From Desertibaculum subflavum (lineage in GTDB: Bacteria > Pseudomonadota > Alphaproteobacteria > Ferrovibrionales > Ferrovibrionaceae), in assembly GCA_003576705.1 (NCBI GenBank), contig QOZS01000014.1, positions 47,598 through 111,597 on the forward strand: a stretch of 64,000 nucleotides of DNA, in the 5' to 3' direction. Below are positions 1 to 8,372 of this stretch, in pieces. The translations under genes and the position numbers were made by a program. The notes under the pieces are model-generated. The model worked only from the letters and a program-made list of their open reading frames with translations. It did not search any database and was not told the DNA's origin. Positions within the stretch are counted from its first letter, which is position 1; each line of letters opens with the position of its first letter.

Positions 1-570
1 GCGACCCGCCGGCACGCCGAGATCGCCGCCCAGGCCAAGTGCCCGATCGTGATCGGCACCACCGGGCTGGAGGCCGAGGACCTGGCGGCGATCGAGCGCG
101 CGGCACGCCACACGCCGGTGTTCCGCGCCGCCAACACCAGCCAGGGCGTGACCTTGCTCCTCTCCATCGTGCAGCAGGTCGCCGCCGCGCTGGACGCCGA
201 TTTCGACATCGAGGTGGTCGAGATGCACCACCGCATGAAGATCGATGCGCCCTCGGGCACGGCGCTGGCGCTCGGCGAGGCGGCAGCGACGGGCCGCAAG
301 GTGAAGCTTGCCGAGGTGGCCGAGCGCGGCCGCGACGGCATTACTGGTGCCCGCAAGCGCGGCGCCATCGGCTTCGCGGCCTTGCGCGGCGGCAACGTGG
401 CGGGCGAGCACACCGTCGTCTTCGCCGCCGATGACGAGCGCATCGAGATCACCCACAAGGCGACCAGCCGCGCCATCTTCGCCCGCGGCGCGCTGAAGGC
501 CGCGCAATGGCTGCAGGGCCGCCCGCCCGGCCTCTATTCCATGGTGGACGTGCTCGGCCTGAAGGGCTGA
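1..570 (+). CDS. dapB: 4-hydroxy-tetrahydrodipicolinate reductase, 5' end cut off by window
   Basis: DapB reduces hydroxy-tetrahydrodipicolinate with NAD(P)H in the lysine/diaminopimelate pathway in the cytoplasm. The reading frame is already open at base 1, so the N-terminal part with the nucleotide-binding GxxGxMG loop lies outside the window. Visible are the PIVIGTTG strand of the Rossmann domain and the family signature [16 protein letters not shown], which carries the catalytic His pair and the substrate-binding Lys and DAPSGTA loop. The C-terminal ends (DVLGLKG) as is normal for the family. About 189 of an expected 265-270 residues are present. The convergent DUF2244 gene ends 3 bp away. 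Confidence 0.95.
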   Translation, partial: ATRRHAEIAAQAKCPIVIGTTGLEAEDLAAIERAARHTPVFRAANTSQGVTLLLSIVQQVAAALDADFDIEVVEMHHRMKIDAPSGTALALGEAAATGRKVKLAEVAERGRDGITGARKRGAIGFAALRGGNVAGEHTVVFAADDERIEITHKATSRAIFARGALKAAQWLQGRPPGLYSMVDVLGLKG

Positions 571-572
571 GG

Positions 573-1067
573 CTAGTTCAGCGCGAGGCCGGAGCGGATC
601 CGCCGCAGCGCGTCGCCCAAGGCATCGGCGAAGGCAAGCCGCTCCGCATGCGGCAGGAAGCTGCCGACCGCGACCGCGCGGCCATGCGAGCGCAGGACAA
701 GCTGGGAATCGACCTGCTCCGGATCCGGCTTGTCGAGCCGCACCCAATAGGGCTGAAAGCGGATGGCGCGCTCGCGCCCGCGCGGATCGACCTGGCGGAT
801 CAGCAGCTCGCCCTCGCGCAGCTCCACCGCCTCGAACCGGCGCGCCGCCCAGTTGTTCAGCTTGAACGCGCCCCAGAGCAGGCCAAGGTCGAGCAGGAAT
901 ACGACCAATACCGGCCAGGCGCCGAGATAGGCGAAGCGCAGCCCGGCAAACAGCGAAACGCCGCCCGCGACCGAGAGTAGAATCAGCAGGCCGCGTCGCC
1001 CGAGCGAGCGATGCGGCTTGAGGCACGCTTCGAACAGCACGGGATCGAGGGGCAGAGACGCCTGCAT
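573..1067 (-). CDS. DUF2244 family integral membrane protein
   Basis: 164-residue protein with two adjacent hydrophobic segments near the N-terminus (roughly residues 25-65, around GLLILLSVAGGVSLFAGL and WPVLVVFLLDLGLLWGAF), followed by a soluble part with the pattern FEAVELREGELLIRQVDP. This layout matches DUF2244, a family common in alphaproteobacteria whose function is unknown. The frame is open up to 1121, but the ATG at 1067 (MQASLPLDP) fits the family length better. It is divergent from nth, a neighbourhood that I recall as common in this group. Function is not inferred. Confidence 0.75.
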   Translation of the reverse strand: MQASLPLDPVLFEACLKPHRSLGRRGLLILLSVAGGVSLFAGLRFAYLGAWPVLVVFLLDLGLLWGAFKLNNWAARRFEAVELREGELLIRQVDPRGRERAIRFQPYWVRLDKPDPEQVDSQLVLRSHGRAVAVGSFLPHAERLAFADALGDALRRIRSGLALN

Positions 1068-1150
1068 GCGGCCGAGGATAGGCCGGGGTCCTTCTTGCAG
1101 CAACGGGCCGGGCGCCGGCATTGTGCCGCGGCGCGGGGGATAAGGTCGCG

Positions 1151-1789
1151 ATGAAAAAAGACAAGATCGAAGAGATGTTCCGCCGCTTCGCGGCGCGCGA
1201 GCCGGATCCGCGCGGCGAGCTGCACTACAAGAACCCGTACACGCTGCTGGTCGCGGTGGTGCTGTCGGCCCAGGCGACCGATGCCGGGGTGAACAAGGCG
1301 ACCGCGAAGCTGTTCCAGGTCGCCGATACGCCCGAGAAGATGCTGAAGCTCGGCGAGGCGCGGCTGCGGGACCACATCAAGACCATTGGCCTGTTCAACA
1401 CCAAGGCGAAGAACGTCATCGCCCTGTCGGAGCTGCTGCTCCGCGACCACGGCGGGGTGGTGCCGAACGATGCCGAGGCGCTGGAGCGCCTGCCCGGCGT
1501 CGGCCGCAAGACCGCCAACGTAGTGCGCAACATCGCTTTCGGCGAGCCGACCATCGCCGTCGACACCCACATCTTCCGGGTCGGCAACCGCACCGGCCTC
1601 GCACCCGGCAAGACGCCGCTCGCGGTCGAGCTGAAGCTGTTGAAGGCGGTGCCGGCGGCCTATCGCCTGCACGCGCATCACTGGCTGATCCTGCACGGGC
1701 GCTATACCTGCCTCGCCCGCAAGCCGCGCTGCGCCGCCTGCCCGATCGTCGACCTCTGCGAGTTCAAGGCCAAGACCGAGCCGCTCTAA
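1151..1789 (+). CDS. nth: endonuclease III (DNA glycosylase/AP lyase)
   Basis: Bifunctional base-excision repair enzyme that removes oxidised pyrimidines and nicks abasic sites. The 212-residue length equals the E. coli enzyme. The helix-hairpin-helix LPGVGRKTANVV contains the catalytic Lys, and VDTHIFRVGNR contains the catalytic Asp. The C-terminal cluster loop has the spacing C-x6-C-x2-C-x5-C (CLARKPRCAACPIVDLC), the 4Fe-4S ligand set of Nth. The frame is open from 1121, but the ATG at 1151 (MKKDKIEEMF) is the natural family start. It stands alone between the divergent DUF2244 gene and the urt promoter region. Confidence 0.96.
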   Translation: MKKDKIEEMFRRFAAREPDPRGELHYKNPYTLLVAVVLSAQATDAGVNKATAKLFQVADTPEKMLKLGEARLRDHIKTIGLFNTKAKNVIALSELLLRDHGGVVPNDAEALERLPGVGRKTANVVRNIAFGEPTIAVDTHIFRVGNRTGLAPGKTPLAVELKLLKAVPAAYRLHAHHWLILHGRYTCLARKPRCAACPIVDLCEFKAKTEPL

Positions 1790-1850
1790 AACAATGTAGT
1801 TCCATATAGCGGGCTTCGGCGGCCTAAAATTTCAGCAAATGCCCCTGTCT

Positions 1851-1874
1851 GCCTGTTTTGTCGCCACAACAGGC
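1851..1874. promoter_or_regulatory. inverted repeat GCCTGTT-N10-AACAGGC upstream of urtA promoter
   Basis: Perfect 7-bp arms (1851-1857 and 1868-1874) separated by 10 bp, centred about 80 bp upstream of the start predicted for the sigma-54 promoter. This is a typical position for an enhancer-type activator site, but the arms do not match the usual NtrC pattern (GCAC...GTGC), so the bound protein is unknown. The call rests on symmetry and position only. Confidence 0.35.
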
Positions 1875-1896
1875 GTATGCCTGCTTCTTGGGCACT

Positions 1897-1914
1897 GATT
1901 CAATTGGGTGAATC
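1897..1914. promoter_or_regulatory. inverted repeat GATTCA-N6-TGAATC abutting the -24 element
   Basis: Perfect 6-bp arms (1897-1902 and 1909-1914), ending 3 bp before the sigma-54 -24 element. The position would let a bound protein interfere with or support RNA polymerase loading. The identity of the regulator is unknown, and a chance palindrome is possible. Confidence 0.3.
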
Positions 1915-1916
1915 CC

Positions 1917-1933
1917 TTGGCATGTCCCTTGCT
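1917..1933 (+). promoter_or_regulatory. sigma-54 (RpoN) promoter of the urt operon
   Basis: The sequence TTGGCATGTCCCTTGCT matches the RpoN consensus (TTGGCACG-N4-TTGCT) at all but one position, and the invariant GG (1919-1920) and GC (1931-1932) are exactly 10 bp apart. Transcription would start near 1944, giving a leader of about 52 nt to the urtA ATG at 1996. A GGAGG ribosome-binding site lies at 1980-1984. Sigma-54 control is established for many nitrogen-scavenging operons and fits a urea importer induced by nitrogen limitation. Confidence 0.8.
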
Positions 1934-1995
1934 GCACCGCGACACGTGCCCAGGCGGGCGCGATCTGGAGACGTCAACGGAGGATATCGGGGGTC

Positions 1996-3288
1996 ATGCA
2001 TAGCCCAATCACTTTGGCCAAGACACTCGCGCTCGGCGCGGGCCTTGGCGCACTCATGTGGTCCGCCGCCGCATCGGCGCAGGCGCCGATCAAGGTCGGC
2101 GTGCTGCACTCTCTGTCGGGCACCATGGCGATCAGCGAGACCACGCTGAAGGACACAGTCCTGATGATGGTGGACGACATCAACAAGAAGGGCGGCCTGC
2201 TCGGCCGCAAGGTCGAGGCGGTGGTGGTCGACCCGGCCTCCAACTGGCCGCTCTTCGCCGAGAAGGCGCGCGAACTGATCACCAAGGAGAAGGTCTCGGT
2301 GGTGTTCGGCTGCTGGACCTCGGTCAGCCGCAAGTCGGTGCTGCCGGTGTTCGAGGAGCTGAACGGCCTGCTGTTCTATCCGGTGCAATACGAGGGCGAG
2401 GAGAGCTCGAAGAACGTGTTCTATACCGGCGCGGCGCCGAACCAGCAGGCGATCCCGGCGGTCGAGTATCTGATGAGCGCCGAGGGCGGCGCGGCCAAGC
2501 GCTGGGTGCTGGCCGGCACCGACTATGTCTATCCGCGCACCACCAACAAGATCCTCGAGGCCTTCCTGAAGTCGAAGGGCGTGCCGGCCGAGGACATCAT
2601 GATCAACTACACGCCGTTCGGTCATTCCGACTGGCAGACCATCGTGGCCGACATCAAGAAATTCGCCTCGGCCGGCAAGAAGACGGCGGTGGTCTCCACC
2701 ATCAACGGCGACGCCAATGTGCCGTTCTACAAGGAGCTTGCCAACGCCGGCATCAGCGCGAAGGACATCCCCGTGGTGGCCTTCTCGGTCGGTGAGGAAG
2801 AGCTCGCCGGCATCGACACCAAGAACCTGGTCGGCCACCTCGCCGCCTGGAACTACTTCCAGTCGGTGAAGAACCCGGTGAACGACGGCTTCATCAAGCA
2901 GTGGAAGACGTTCATCAAGAGCGACAAGCGCGTCACCAACGACCCGATGGAGGCCACCTATATCGGCTTCAAGATGTGGGCCCAGGCCGTGATGCAGGCC
3001 GGCACCGCCGATGTCGACGCGGTGCGCCAGGCGATGTACGGCCAGAAGGTGAAGGCGCCGGGCGGCTTCAACTCGGTGATGAACACCAACCACCACCTGT
3101 CCAAGCCGGTCTATATCGGCGAGATCCGCCCCGACGGCCAGTTCAACGTGGTGTGGAAGACCAAGGGCCCGGTCAAGGCCGATGCCTGGTCGAAGTTCAT
3201 CCCGGAAAGCGCCAAGCTGACCGCCGACTGGACCTATCCCTGGGTCTGCGGCAACTGCGAAAAGCCGAAGTTCGGCAAGTACGAGTAA
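1996..3288 (+). CDS. urtA: urea ABC transporter, periplasmic urea-binding protein
   Basis: Captures urea (possibly short amides) in the periplasm and delivers it to UrtBC. A signal peptide is seen at residues 1-30 with cleavage after AASAQA. The mature part shows the UrtA-specific run IKVGVLHSLSGTMAISETTL and the segments VFGCWTSVSRKSVLPVFEE and LLFYPVQYEGEESS, which separate UrtA from generic Leu/Ile/Val-binding proteins. Length of 430 residues is normal. First gene of urtABCDE, transcribed from the sigma-54 promoter just upstream. A strong hairpin follows it, as is common after binding-protein genes that need excess expression. Confidence 0.95.
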   Translation: MHSPITLAKTLALGAGLGALMWSAAASAQAPIKVGVLHSLSGTMAISETTLKDTVLMMVDDINKKGGLLGRKVEAVVVDPASNWPLFAEKARELITKEKVSVVFGCWTSVSRKSVLPVFEELNGLLFYPVQYEGEESSKNVFYTGAAPNQQAIPAVEYLMSAEGGAAKRWVLAGTDYVYPRTTNKILEAFLKSKGVPAEDIMINYTPFGHSDWQTIVADIKKFASAGKKTAVVSTINGDANVPFYKELANAGISAKDIPVVAFSVGEEELAGIDTKNLVGHLAAWNYFQSVKNPVNDGFIKQWKTFIKSDKRVTNDPMEATYIGFKMWAQAVMQAGTADVDAVRQAMYGQKVKAPGGFNSVMNTNHHLSKPVYIGEIRPDGQFNVVWKTKGPVKADAWSKFIPESAKLTADWTYPWVCGNCEKPKFGKYE

Positions 3289-3327
3289 GCGCAGGCTTTT
3301 CCATCCGAATACGACAACCGAGTGAGA

Positions 3328-3358
3328 CCTCCCTCCGCCCTGTATCGGCGGAGGGAGG
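3328..3358 (+). other. intercistronic stem-loop between urtA and urtB
   Basis: CCTCCCTCCGCC (3328-3339) pairs perfectly with GGCGGAGGGAGG (3347-3358) across a 7-nt loop, giving a 12-bp GC-rich stem. There is no following T-run, so it is not a classical terminator. It more likely stabilises the urtA transcript 3' end or partly attenuates read-through, which would give more binding protein than membrane components. It also makes the ATG at 3322 an unlikely urtB start. Confidence 0.65.
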
Positions 3359-3384
3359 CAGCCCGCCTGCCGGAGCTTGATAAC

Positions 3385-5310
3385 GTGTCCTGCCTGCGCC
3401 TTGCGATCCTTCTCATCGTCGCTTTCTGGTCGGTCCCGGCCGCGGCGCAGGATGTCTCCGAACTTATCCGCCAGCTCGGCGAGAGCGATCCGAAGCCGGC
3501 GATCGAGGCGCTCGCCAAACAGGACGATCCGAAGGCCAAGGCGGCGCTGGAGGCGCTCGCCAAGGGCCTGCTGTTTCGTCGGCTCGAGGACGGCGCCGTC
3601 GTCATCGGCGATCCCGACGGCAAGATGTTCGCCATCACCAATGCCGAGACCGGCGATGTCGAGGACATGCTGGAGCCCGACAAGATCGAGGTCATCGCCC
3701 TCGACGCCGCCGCCAAGGGCCTGCTGGAGCAGGCCGGCATCGGCGGCGCCAAGGCGGCCGTGCCGCTCGATTTCGCCGGCGCCGTAAAGGGGTTGAATGC
3801 CGATTCCTTCGATACCAAGCGCACCGCGATCGACCAGCTGACCGCGCTCGGTGACGGCCGCGCCATTCCCGTGCTGCAGGCGCTGGCCGATGGCCGCTTG
3901 TTCAGCCGCAAGAGCGACGGCCTGATCGTGATCGGCGATCCCGACGGCAACCGGCTGCGCCTGACCGATGCCTCGACCTTGAAGGTCGTCGGCATCGGCG
4001 ATGCCGGCGATCTGGACCCGGTCTTCATCAACAACAACCTGCGCAACGTGGTGAGCGAGGCGGTCGGCAAGCTCGGCCTGCTGAGCCCGGATGCCGGGCA
4101 GCGCCGCCGCGCCGCCGACGCCCTGATCGGCAACGCGACGCCCGACGCCGTCGGATTGCTGCGGAAGGCCTTCGCGGAGGAGCGCAACGGCGACGTGCGC
4201 TCGGCAATGGCGCTCGCCATCGCGTCAGCGGAAGTCGCGGCCGAAGACAAGGGCGCCCGCCTCGCGGCGGTCGATGTGCTGGCGGGGTCGACCGACCTCC
4301 GCGTGCGCTCGCTGCTGCAGGCGCGGCTCGCCGCCGAGACCGATCCGAACGTGCGCGCCGCGGTGCAGATCGCCTTCGACAGCGTGCAGCGCAAGCTGCA
4401 GGTGATCGGCTGGGCGGCCAACCTGTTCCAGGGCATCAGCCTCGGCTCGGTTTTGCTGCTGGCCGCGATCGGGCTTGCCATCACCTTCGGCGTGATGGGC
4501 GTGATCAACATGGCGCATGGCGAGATGATCATGCTCGGCGCCTACACCACCTACGTGACGCAGGAGGTGTTCCGAGCCTTTATCCCGCAGGCCTATTTCG
4601 ATCTCTACCTGCTCTGCGCGGTGCCGGCCGGCTTCGCGGTTGCGGCGCTGGCCGGCATCGCGCTGGAGCGCGGCGTGATCCGCTTCCTCTACGGCCGCGC
4701 CCTCGAGACCCTGCTCGCCACCTGGGGCATCAGCCTGATCCTGCAGCAGCTGGTGCGCACCGTCTTCGGCGCGCCGAACAAGGAAGTGTCCAACCCGTCG
4801 TGGATGACCGGCGGCTTCGACCTGGTCGGCGGCTTCACCGTCACCTGGAACCGGCTGGTCATCATCCTGTTCTGCTTCCTGGTGCTCGGCGCCATCGCAC
4901 TGATCCTGCGCCGCACCTCGTTCGGCCTGCACATGCGCGCGGTGACGCAGAACCGCGACATGGCGGCGGCGATGGGCATCCCGACGGCGCGGATCGACGC
5001 CATGACCTTTGGCCTCGGCTCCGGCGTCGCCGGCATGGCCGGCGTAGCGCTGTCGCAGATCGGCAATGTCAGCCCCAATCTGGGGCAGATCTACATCGTC
5101 GACAGTTTCCTGGTCGTGGTGTTCGGCGGCGTCGGCAGCCTGGCCGGCACCTTGGTCGGCGCCATGTCGCTCGGCATCGTCAACAAGCTACTGGAGCCGG
5201 TGGCCGGCGCCGTGCTCGGCAAGGTCGCCATCCTGGTCGCCATCATTTTGTTCATCCAGCGGCGGCCGCGCGGGCTGTTCGCGCTCAAGGGGCGTGCTGC
5301 CGATGCGTGA
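3385..5310 (+). CDS. urtB: urea ABC transporter, permease UrtB with long periplasmic N-terminal domain
   Basis: Inner-membrane subunit of the urea importer. From the GTG at 3385 (GGAG at 3372-3375) the protein has 641 residues: a signal-like segment (MSCLRLAILLIVAFWSVPAAAQ), a roughly 330-residue soluble region, then the LivH-type permease beginning near NLFQGISLGSVLLLAAIGLA with the signature GVINMAHGEMIMLGAY. The soluble region contains two copies of a module (GLLFRRLEDG...VIGDPDG and GRLFSRKSDG...VIGDPDG), each after an Ala-rich helical stretch. UrtB proteins normally carry an N-terminal extension, but this one looks longer than the usual 520-540 residues. Its last 8 bp overlap urtC. The frame is also open from 3322, inside the hairpin, so that start is disfavoured. 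Confidence 0.93.
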   Translation: MSCLRLAILLIVAFWSVPAAAQDVSELIRQLGESDPKPAIEALAKQDDPKAKAALEALAKGLLFRRLEDGAVVIGDPDGKMFAITNAETGDVEDMLEPDKIEVIALDAAAKGLLEQAGIGGAKAAVPLDFAGAVKGLNADSFDTKRTAIDQLTALGDGRAIPVLQALADGRLFSRKSDGLIVIGDPDGNRLRLTDASTLKVVGIGDAGDLDPVFINNNLRNVVSEAVGKLGLLSPDAGQRRRAADALIGNATPDAVGLLRKAFAEERNGDVRSAMALAIASAEVAAEDKGARLAAVDVLAGSTDLRVRSLLQARLAAETDPNVRAAVQIAFDSVQRKLQVIGWAANLFQGISLGSVLLLAAIGLAITFGVMGVINMAHGEMIMLGAYTTYVTQEVFRAFIPQAYFDLYLLCAVPAGFAVAALAGIALERGVIRFLYGRALETLLATWGISLILQQLVRTVFGAPNKEVSNPSWMTGGFDLVGGFTVTWNRLVIILFCFLVLGAIALILRRTSFGLHMRAVTQNRDMAAAMGIPTARIDAMTFGLGSGVAGMAGVALSQIGNVSPNLGQIYIVDSFLVVVFGGVGSLAGTLVGAMSLGIVNKLLEPVAGAVLGKVAILVAIILFIQRRPRGLFALKGRAADA

Positions 5311-6436
5311 GCGCTATCCCACCTATCCGCTGCTCAGCGCCGTAGGCTGGCTCGGCTTCGCCGGCGTCGGCGTGCTGCTGCTGCTGGTGCCGATCGCCAA
5401 CCTGTTCGTGCCGCCCGGATCGGCGCTGCACATGCCCGACTATCTGGTGCCGCTGATCGGCAAGTACTGCACCTACGCCATGCTGGCGCTCGCGCTCGAC
5501 CTGATCTGGGGCTATGCCGGCATCCTGTCGCTCGGCCACGGCGCCTTCTTCGCGCTCGGCGGGTACTGCATGGGCATGTACCTGATGCGGCAGATCGGCG
5601 CCCGCGGCGTCTACGGCAATGCCGAGCTGCCGGATTTCATGGTGTTCCTGAACTGGAAGGAGCTGCCCTGGTACTGGCAGGGCTTCGACATGTTCTGGTT
5701 CGCCGCGATCATGGTCGTCCTGGTGCCCGGCATTCTCGCCTTCGTGCTCGGCTGGCTCACGTTCAGATCCCGCGTCACCGGCGTCTACCTGTCGATCATC
5801 ACCCAGGCGATGACCTTCGCCCTGCTCCTCGCCTTCTTCCGCAACGATATGGGCTTCGGCGGCAATAACGGCCTGACCGATTTCAAGGAGATCCTCGGCT
5901 TCAACGTGCAGGCGCCGGAAACACGGATCGGGCTCTACCTGGCTTCGGTCATCGGGCTCGCGGCGACGTTCCTGCTCTGCCGCTGGATCGTGACCTCGAA
6001 GCTCGGCCGCGTCTGCCTCGCCATCCGCGACGCCGAGAGCCGGGTGCGCTTCCTCGGCTATTCGGCGACCGGCGCCAAGCTGTTCGTGTTCACGCTGTCG
6101 GCGGTGCTGGCCGGCATTGCCGGCGCGCTCTACGTGCCGCAGGTCGGCATCATCAACCCGAGCGAGTTCTCGCCGGCCAATTCGATCGAGGTCGCGATCT
6201 GGGTCGCGGTCGGCGGCCGCGGTACCCTGGTCGGCGCCGTGCTCGGCGCCTTCGTGGTCAACTGGGGCAAGACCTGGCTGACCGGCGCCGCGCCGGATGC
6301 CTGGCTGTTCGTGCTGGGCGGCCTGTTCGTCGCCGTCACCCTGATCTTCCCCAAGGGCATCGTCGGCCTGGCGCAGCAGATCCGGCTGCGCCGCGAGGCC
6401 CCTCGGGCGGTGGCCAAGCCGGCGGAGGGCGACTGA
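5303..6436 (+). CDS. urtC: urea ABC transporter, permease UrtC
   Basis: Second inner-membrane subunit, LivM type, 377 residues. Hydrophobic helices run throughout, and the family segment LIWGYAGILSLGHGAFFALGGY is seen near residue 75, with the EAA-like loop LAIRDAESRVRFLGYS before the last helices. The ATG at 5303 lies inside the end of urtB (ATGCGTGA, 8-bp overlap), which indicates translational coupling. It pairs with UrtB to form the channel served by the UrtD and UrtE ATPases. Confidence 0.94.
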   Translation: MRERYPTYPLLSAVGWLGFAGVGVLLLLVPIANLFVPPGSALHMPDYLVPLIGKYCTYAMLALALDLIWGYAGILSLGHGAFFALGGYCMGMYLMRQIGARGVYGNAELPDFMVFLNWKELPWYWQGFDMFWFAAIMVVLVPGILAFVLGWLTFRSRVTGVYLSIITQAMTFALLLAFFRNDMGFGGNNGLTDFKEILGFNVQAPETRIGLYLASVIGLAATFLLCRWIVTSKLGRVCLAIRDAESRVRFLGYSATGAKLFVFTLSAVLAGIAGALYVPQVGIINPSEFSPANSIEVAIWVAVGGRGTLVGAVLGAFVVNWGKTWLTGAAPDAWLFVLGGLFVAVTLIFPKGIVGLAQQIRLRREAPRAVAKPAEGD

Positions 6437-6437
6437 C

Positions 6438-7214
6438 ATGGTGCGACCCGAAATGCCCGGCCGCCTGCCCGGCGAGCCCGATCCGCATCTCTATCTCTCC
6501 GGCGTCACCGTCTCCTTCGACGGCTTCCGGGCGCTCAATTCGCTCTCGCTGATCATCGAGAAGGGGGAGCTCCGCACCATCATCGGGCCGAACGGCGCCG
6601 GCAAGACCACCATGATGGATGTGATCACCGGCAAGACGCGGCCCGACCAGGGGGAGGTGTTCTACGACGGCGATCACGACCTGAGCAAGCTGGACGAGGC
6701 GACCATCGCCAATCTCGGCATCGGCCGGAAGTTCCAGCGCCCGACCGTGTTCGAGAACCTGACCGTCTACGAGAATCTCGAGCTTGCGGTGAAGGCCGAC
6801 CGCAGCACCTTCGCGACCCTGCGCGGGCTGGTGACCGGCGAGATGCGCGACACCATCGATCGCCTGTTCGAGACCATCGGTCTCAGCGACCGGCGGCACG
6901 AGCTGGCCGGTGCGCTGAGCCACGGCCAGAAACAGTGGCTGGAGATCGGCATGCTGCTGGGCCAGGACGCGCAATTGCTGCTGCTCGACGAACCCGTCGC
7001 CGGCATGACCGATCATGAGACGGCGGCAACGGCCGAGCTGATCCTGCGCCTCGCCCAGGAGCGCACCCTGGTGGTGGTGGAGCACGACATGGAATTCGTG
7101 CGCAACTTGGGCGCCAAGGTGACGGTGCTGCACGAGGGATCGGTGCTGGCCGAAGGCTCGATCGACCAGGTGCAGGCGAACCAGCGCGTCATCGAAGTCT
7201 ATCTGGGGCGCTGA
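6438..7214 (+). CDS. urtD: urea ABC transporter, ATP-binding protein UrtD
   Basis: 258-residue LivG-type ATPase. Walker A is GPNGAGKTT, the signature motif is LSHGQKQ, Walker B is LLLLDEPVAG, and the switch His lies in VVVEHDMEF. It starts 1 bp after the urtC stop. The GMTDHE stretch after Walker B is typical of UrtD and helps separate it from LivG. It hydrolyses ATP together with UrtE on the cytoplasmic face of the importer. Confidence 0.94.
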   Translation: MVRPEMPGRLPGEPDPHLYLSGVTVSFDGFRALNSLSLIIEKGELRTIIGPNGAGKTTMMDVITGKTRPDQGEVFYDGDHDLSKLDEATIANLGIGRKFQRPTVFENLTVYENLELAVKADRSTFATLRGLVTGEMRDTIDRLFETIGLSDRRHELAGALSHGQKQWLEIGMLLGQDAQLLLLDEPVAGMTDHETAATAELILRLAQERTLVVVEHDMEFVRNLGAKVTVLHEGSVLAEGSIDQVQANQRVIEVYLGR

Positions 7215-7217
7215 GGC

Positions 7218-7913
7218 ATGCTGAACGTCGAAGGCATCCACCTCTATTACGGCGCGAGCCATACGCTTCGCAACGTGTCGCTGAACGCGGAGCCCGGCAA
7301 GATCACCTGCGTGCTGGGCCGCAACGGCGTCGGCAAGACCTCGCTGCTGCGAGCCATCATGGGCCTGAAGGACATCCAGCGCGGCCGCATCGCCTGGGGC
7401 GAGACCGAAGTGTCGCGCCTCGCGCCGCATGAGCGCGCCCGGCGCGGCTTCGCCCTGGTGCCGCAGGGCCGCGAGATCTTCCCGCGCCTCTCGGTGCTGG
7501 AAAATCTGAAGACCGGCTTCGCGCCGCTGCCGCGATCGTTGCAGACCATCGAGGACGAGATCTACGAGCTGTTTCCGGTGCTGAAGAGCATGCTGGGCCG
7601 GCGCGGCGGCGATCTGTCGGGCGGGCAGCAGCAGCAGCTTGCCATCGCCCGCGCGCTGATCACGCGGCCGAAGCTGTTGATCCTGGACGAGCCGACCGAG
7701 GGCATCCAGCCGTCGATCATCAAGGATATCGAGCGGGTTATCCGCAAGCTTGCGGAGCGCGGCGACATGGCGATCCTGCTGGTCGAGCAGTATTTCGATT
7801 TCGCCAGTGCGCTCGCCGACAAGTTCGTGGTGATGGAGCGCGGCGAAGTGGTGCTGGCCGGCGACAGCGGCGCGGTCGACGAGGAAGAGGTGCGGCGCTA
7901 TCTCACCGTCTGA
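7218..7913 (+). CDS. urtE: urea ABC transporter, ATP-binding protein UrtE
   Basis: 231-residue LivF-type ATPase. Walker A is GRNGVGKTS, the signature is LSGGQQQQLAIARAL, and Walker B is LLILDEPTEG followed by IQPSIIKDI, the UrtE-like form. It is the last gene of the operon, starting 3 bp after urtD. No terminator is visible; the convergent DUF2306 gene ends 2 bp downstream. No urease genes lie in this window, so how the imported urea is hydrolysed cannot be seen here. Confidence 0.94.
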   Translation: MLNVEGIHLYYGASHTLRNVSLNAEPGKITCVLGRNGVGKTSLLRAIMGLKDIQRGRIAWGETEVSRLAPHERARRGFALVPQGREIFPRLSVLENLKTGFAPLPRSLQTIEDEIYELFPVLKSMLGRRGGDLSGGQQQQLAIARALITRPKLLILDEPTEGIQPSIIKDIERVIRKLAERGDMAILLVEQYFDFASALADKFVVMERGEVVLAGDSGAVDEEEVRRYLTV

Positions 7914-7915
7914 TT

Positions 7916-8320
7916 TCAGCCATAGCCCAGCATCTGCGAGATCAGGCGGCCCGGCACCATGGCGCCGGCACCGGCGCCGATCAGCGCGCCGACATAAGTG
8001 GCGGTGACCCAGATGCGGTGCTGGCGGATGCGCCCGGTGCGCGCCGCCCAGACGGCGATGCCGATATTGATCAGCACCCACACCGACAGCAGGTGGATGA
8101 CGCCGAAGCCGCCATAGAGCGGCACCAGGGTCGCCGGGATGAAGAACGAGCTGATCGAGGCGGCCGCCATGAGGCCCATCCAGATGCGCCCGAGCCGCTT
8201 GTGCACCGGCGTGCCTTTGGCCCGGAACAGCACCCAGGCGCCGAGCACGAAGGCCAGCAGCACGACCGCCAGGTGGAGCTGCACGGCCGTCGTTTCGGCC
8301 AGATAAGGCGCCAGCGACAT
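7916..8320 (-). CDS. DUF2306 family membrane protein
   Basis: 134-residue integral membrane protein with four predicted helices. It shows the family features HLAVVLLAFVLGAWVLF, KRLGRIWMGLMAAASISSF and a conserved pattern of His residues (VQLHLAV, PVHKRLGR, VIHLLSV, RQHRIWV). The function of DUF2306 is unknown. It is divergent from a TetR regulator, and an operator lies 53-67 bp before its ATG, so it is the obvious candidate target of that regulator. Confidence 0.8.
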   Translation of the reverse strand: MSLAPYLAETTAVQLHLAVVLLAFVLGAWVLFRAKGTPVHKRLGRIWMGLMAAASISSFFIPATLVPLYGGFGVIHLLSVWVLINIGIAVWAARTGRIRQHRIWVTATYVGALIGAGAGAMVPGRLISQMLGYG

Positions 8321-8372
8321 CGCTGCCCTCCTCGCCGCCCGGCTGGTTGCACGCGACCGGAAGCGACTCTAT

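Noticed and set aside
3322..3384. ATG at 3322 as the urtB start
   Set aside because: It lies at the foot of the 12-bp hairpin, and the resulting N-terminus precedes an intact signal-like segment that begins at the GTG 3385.
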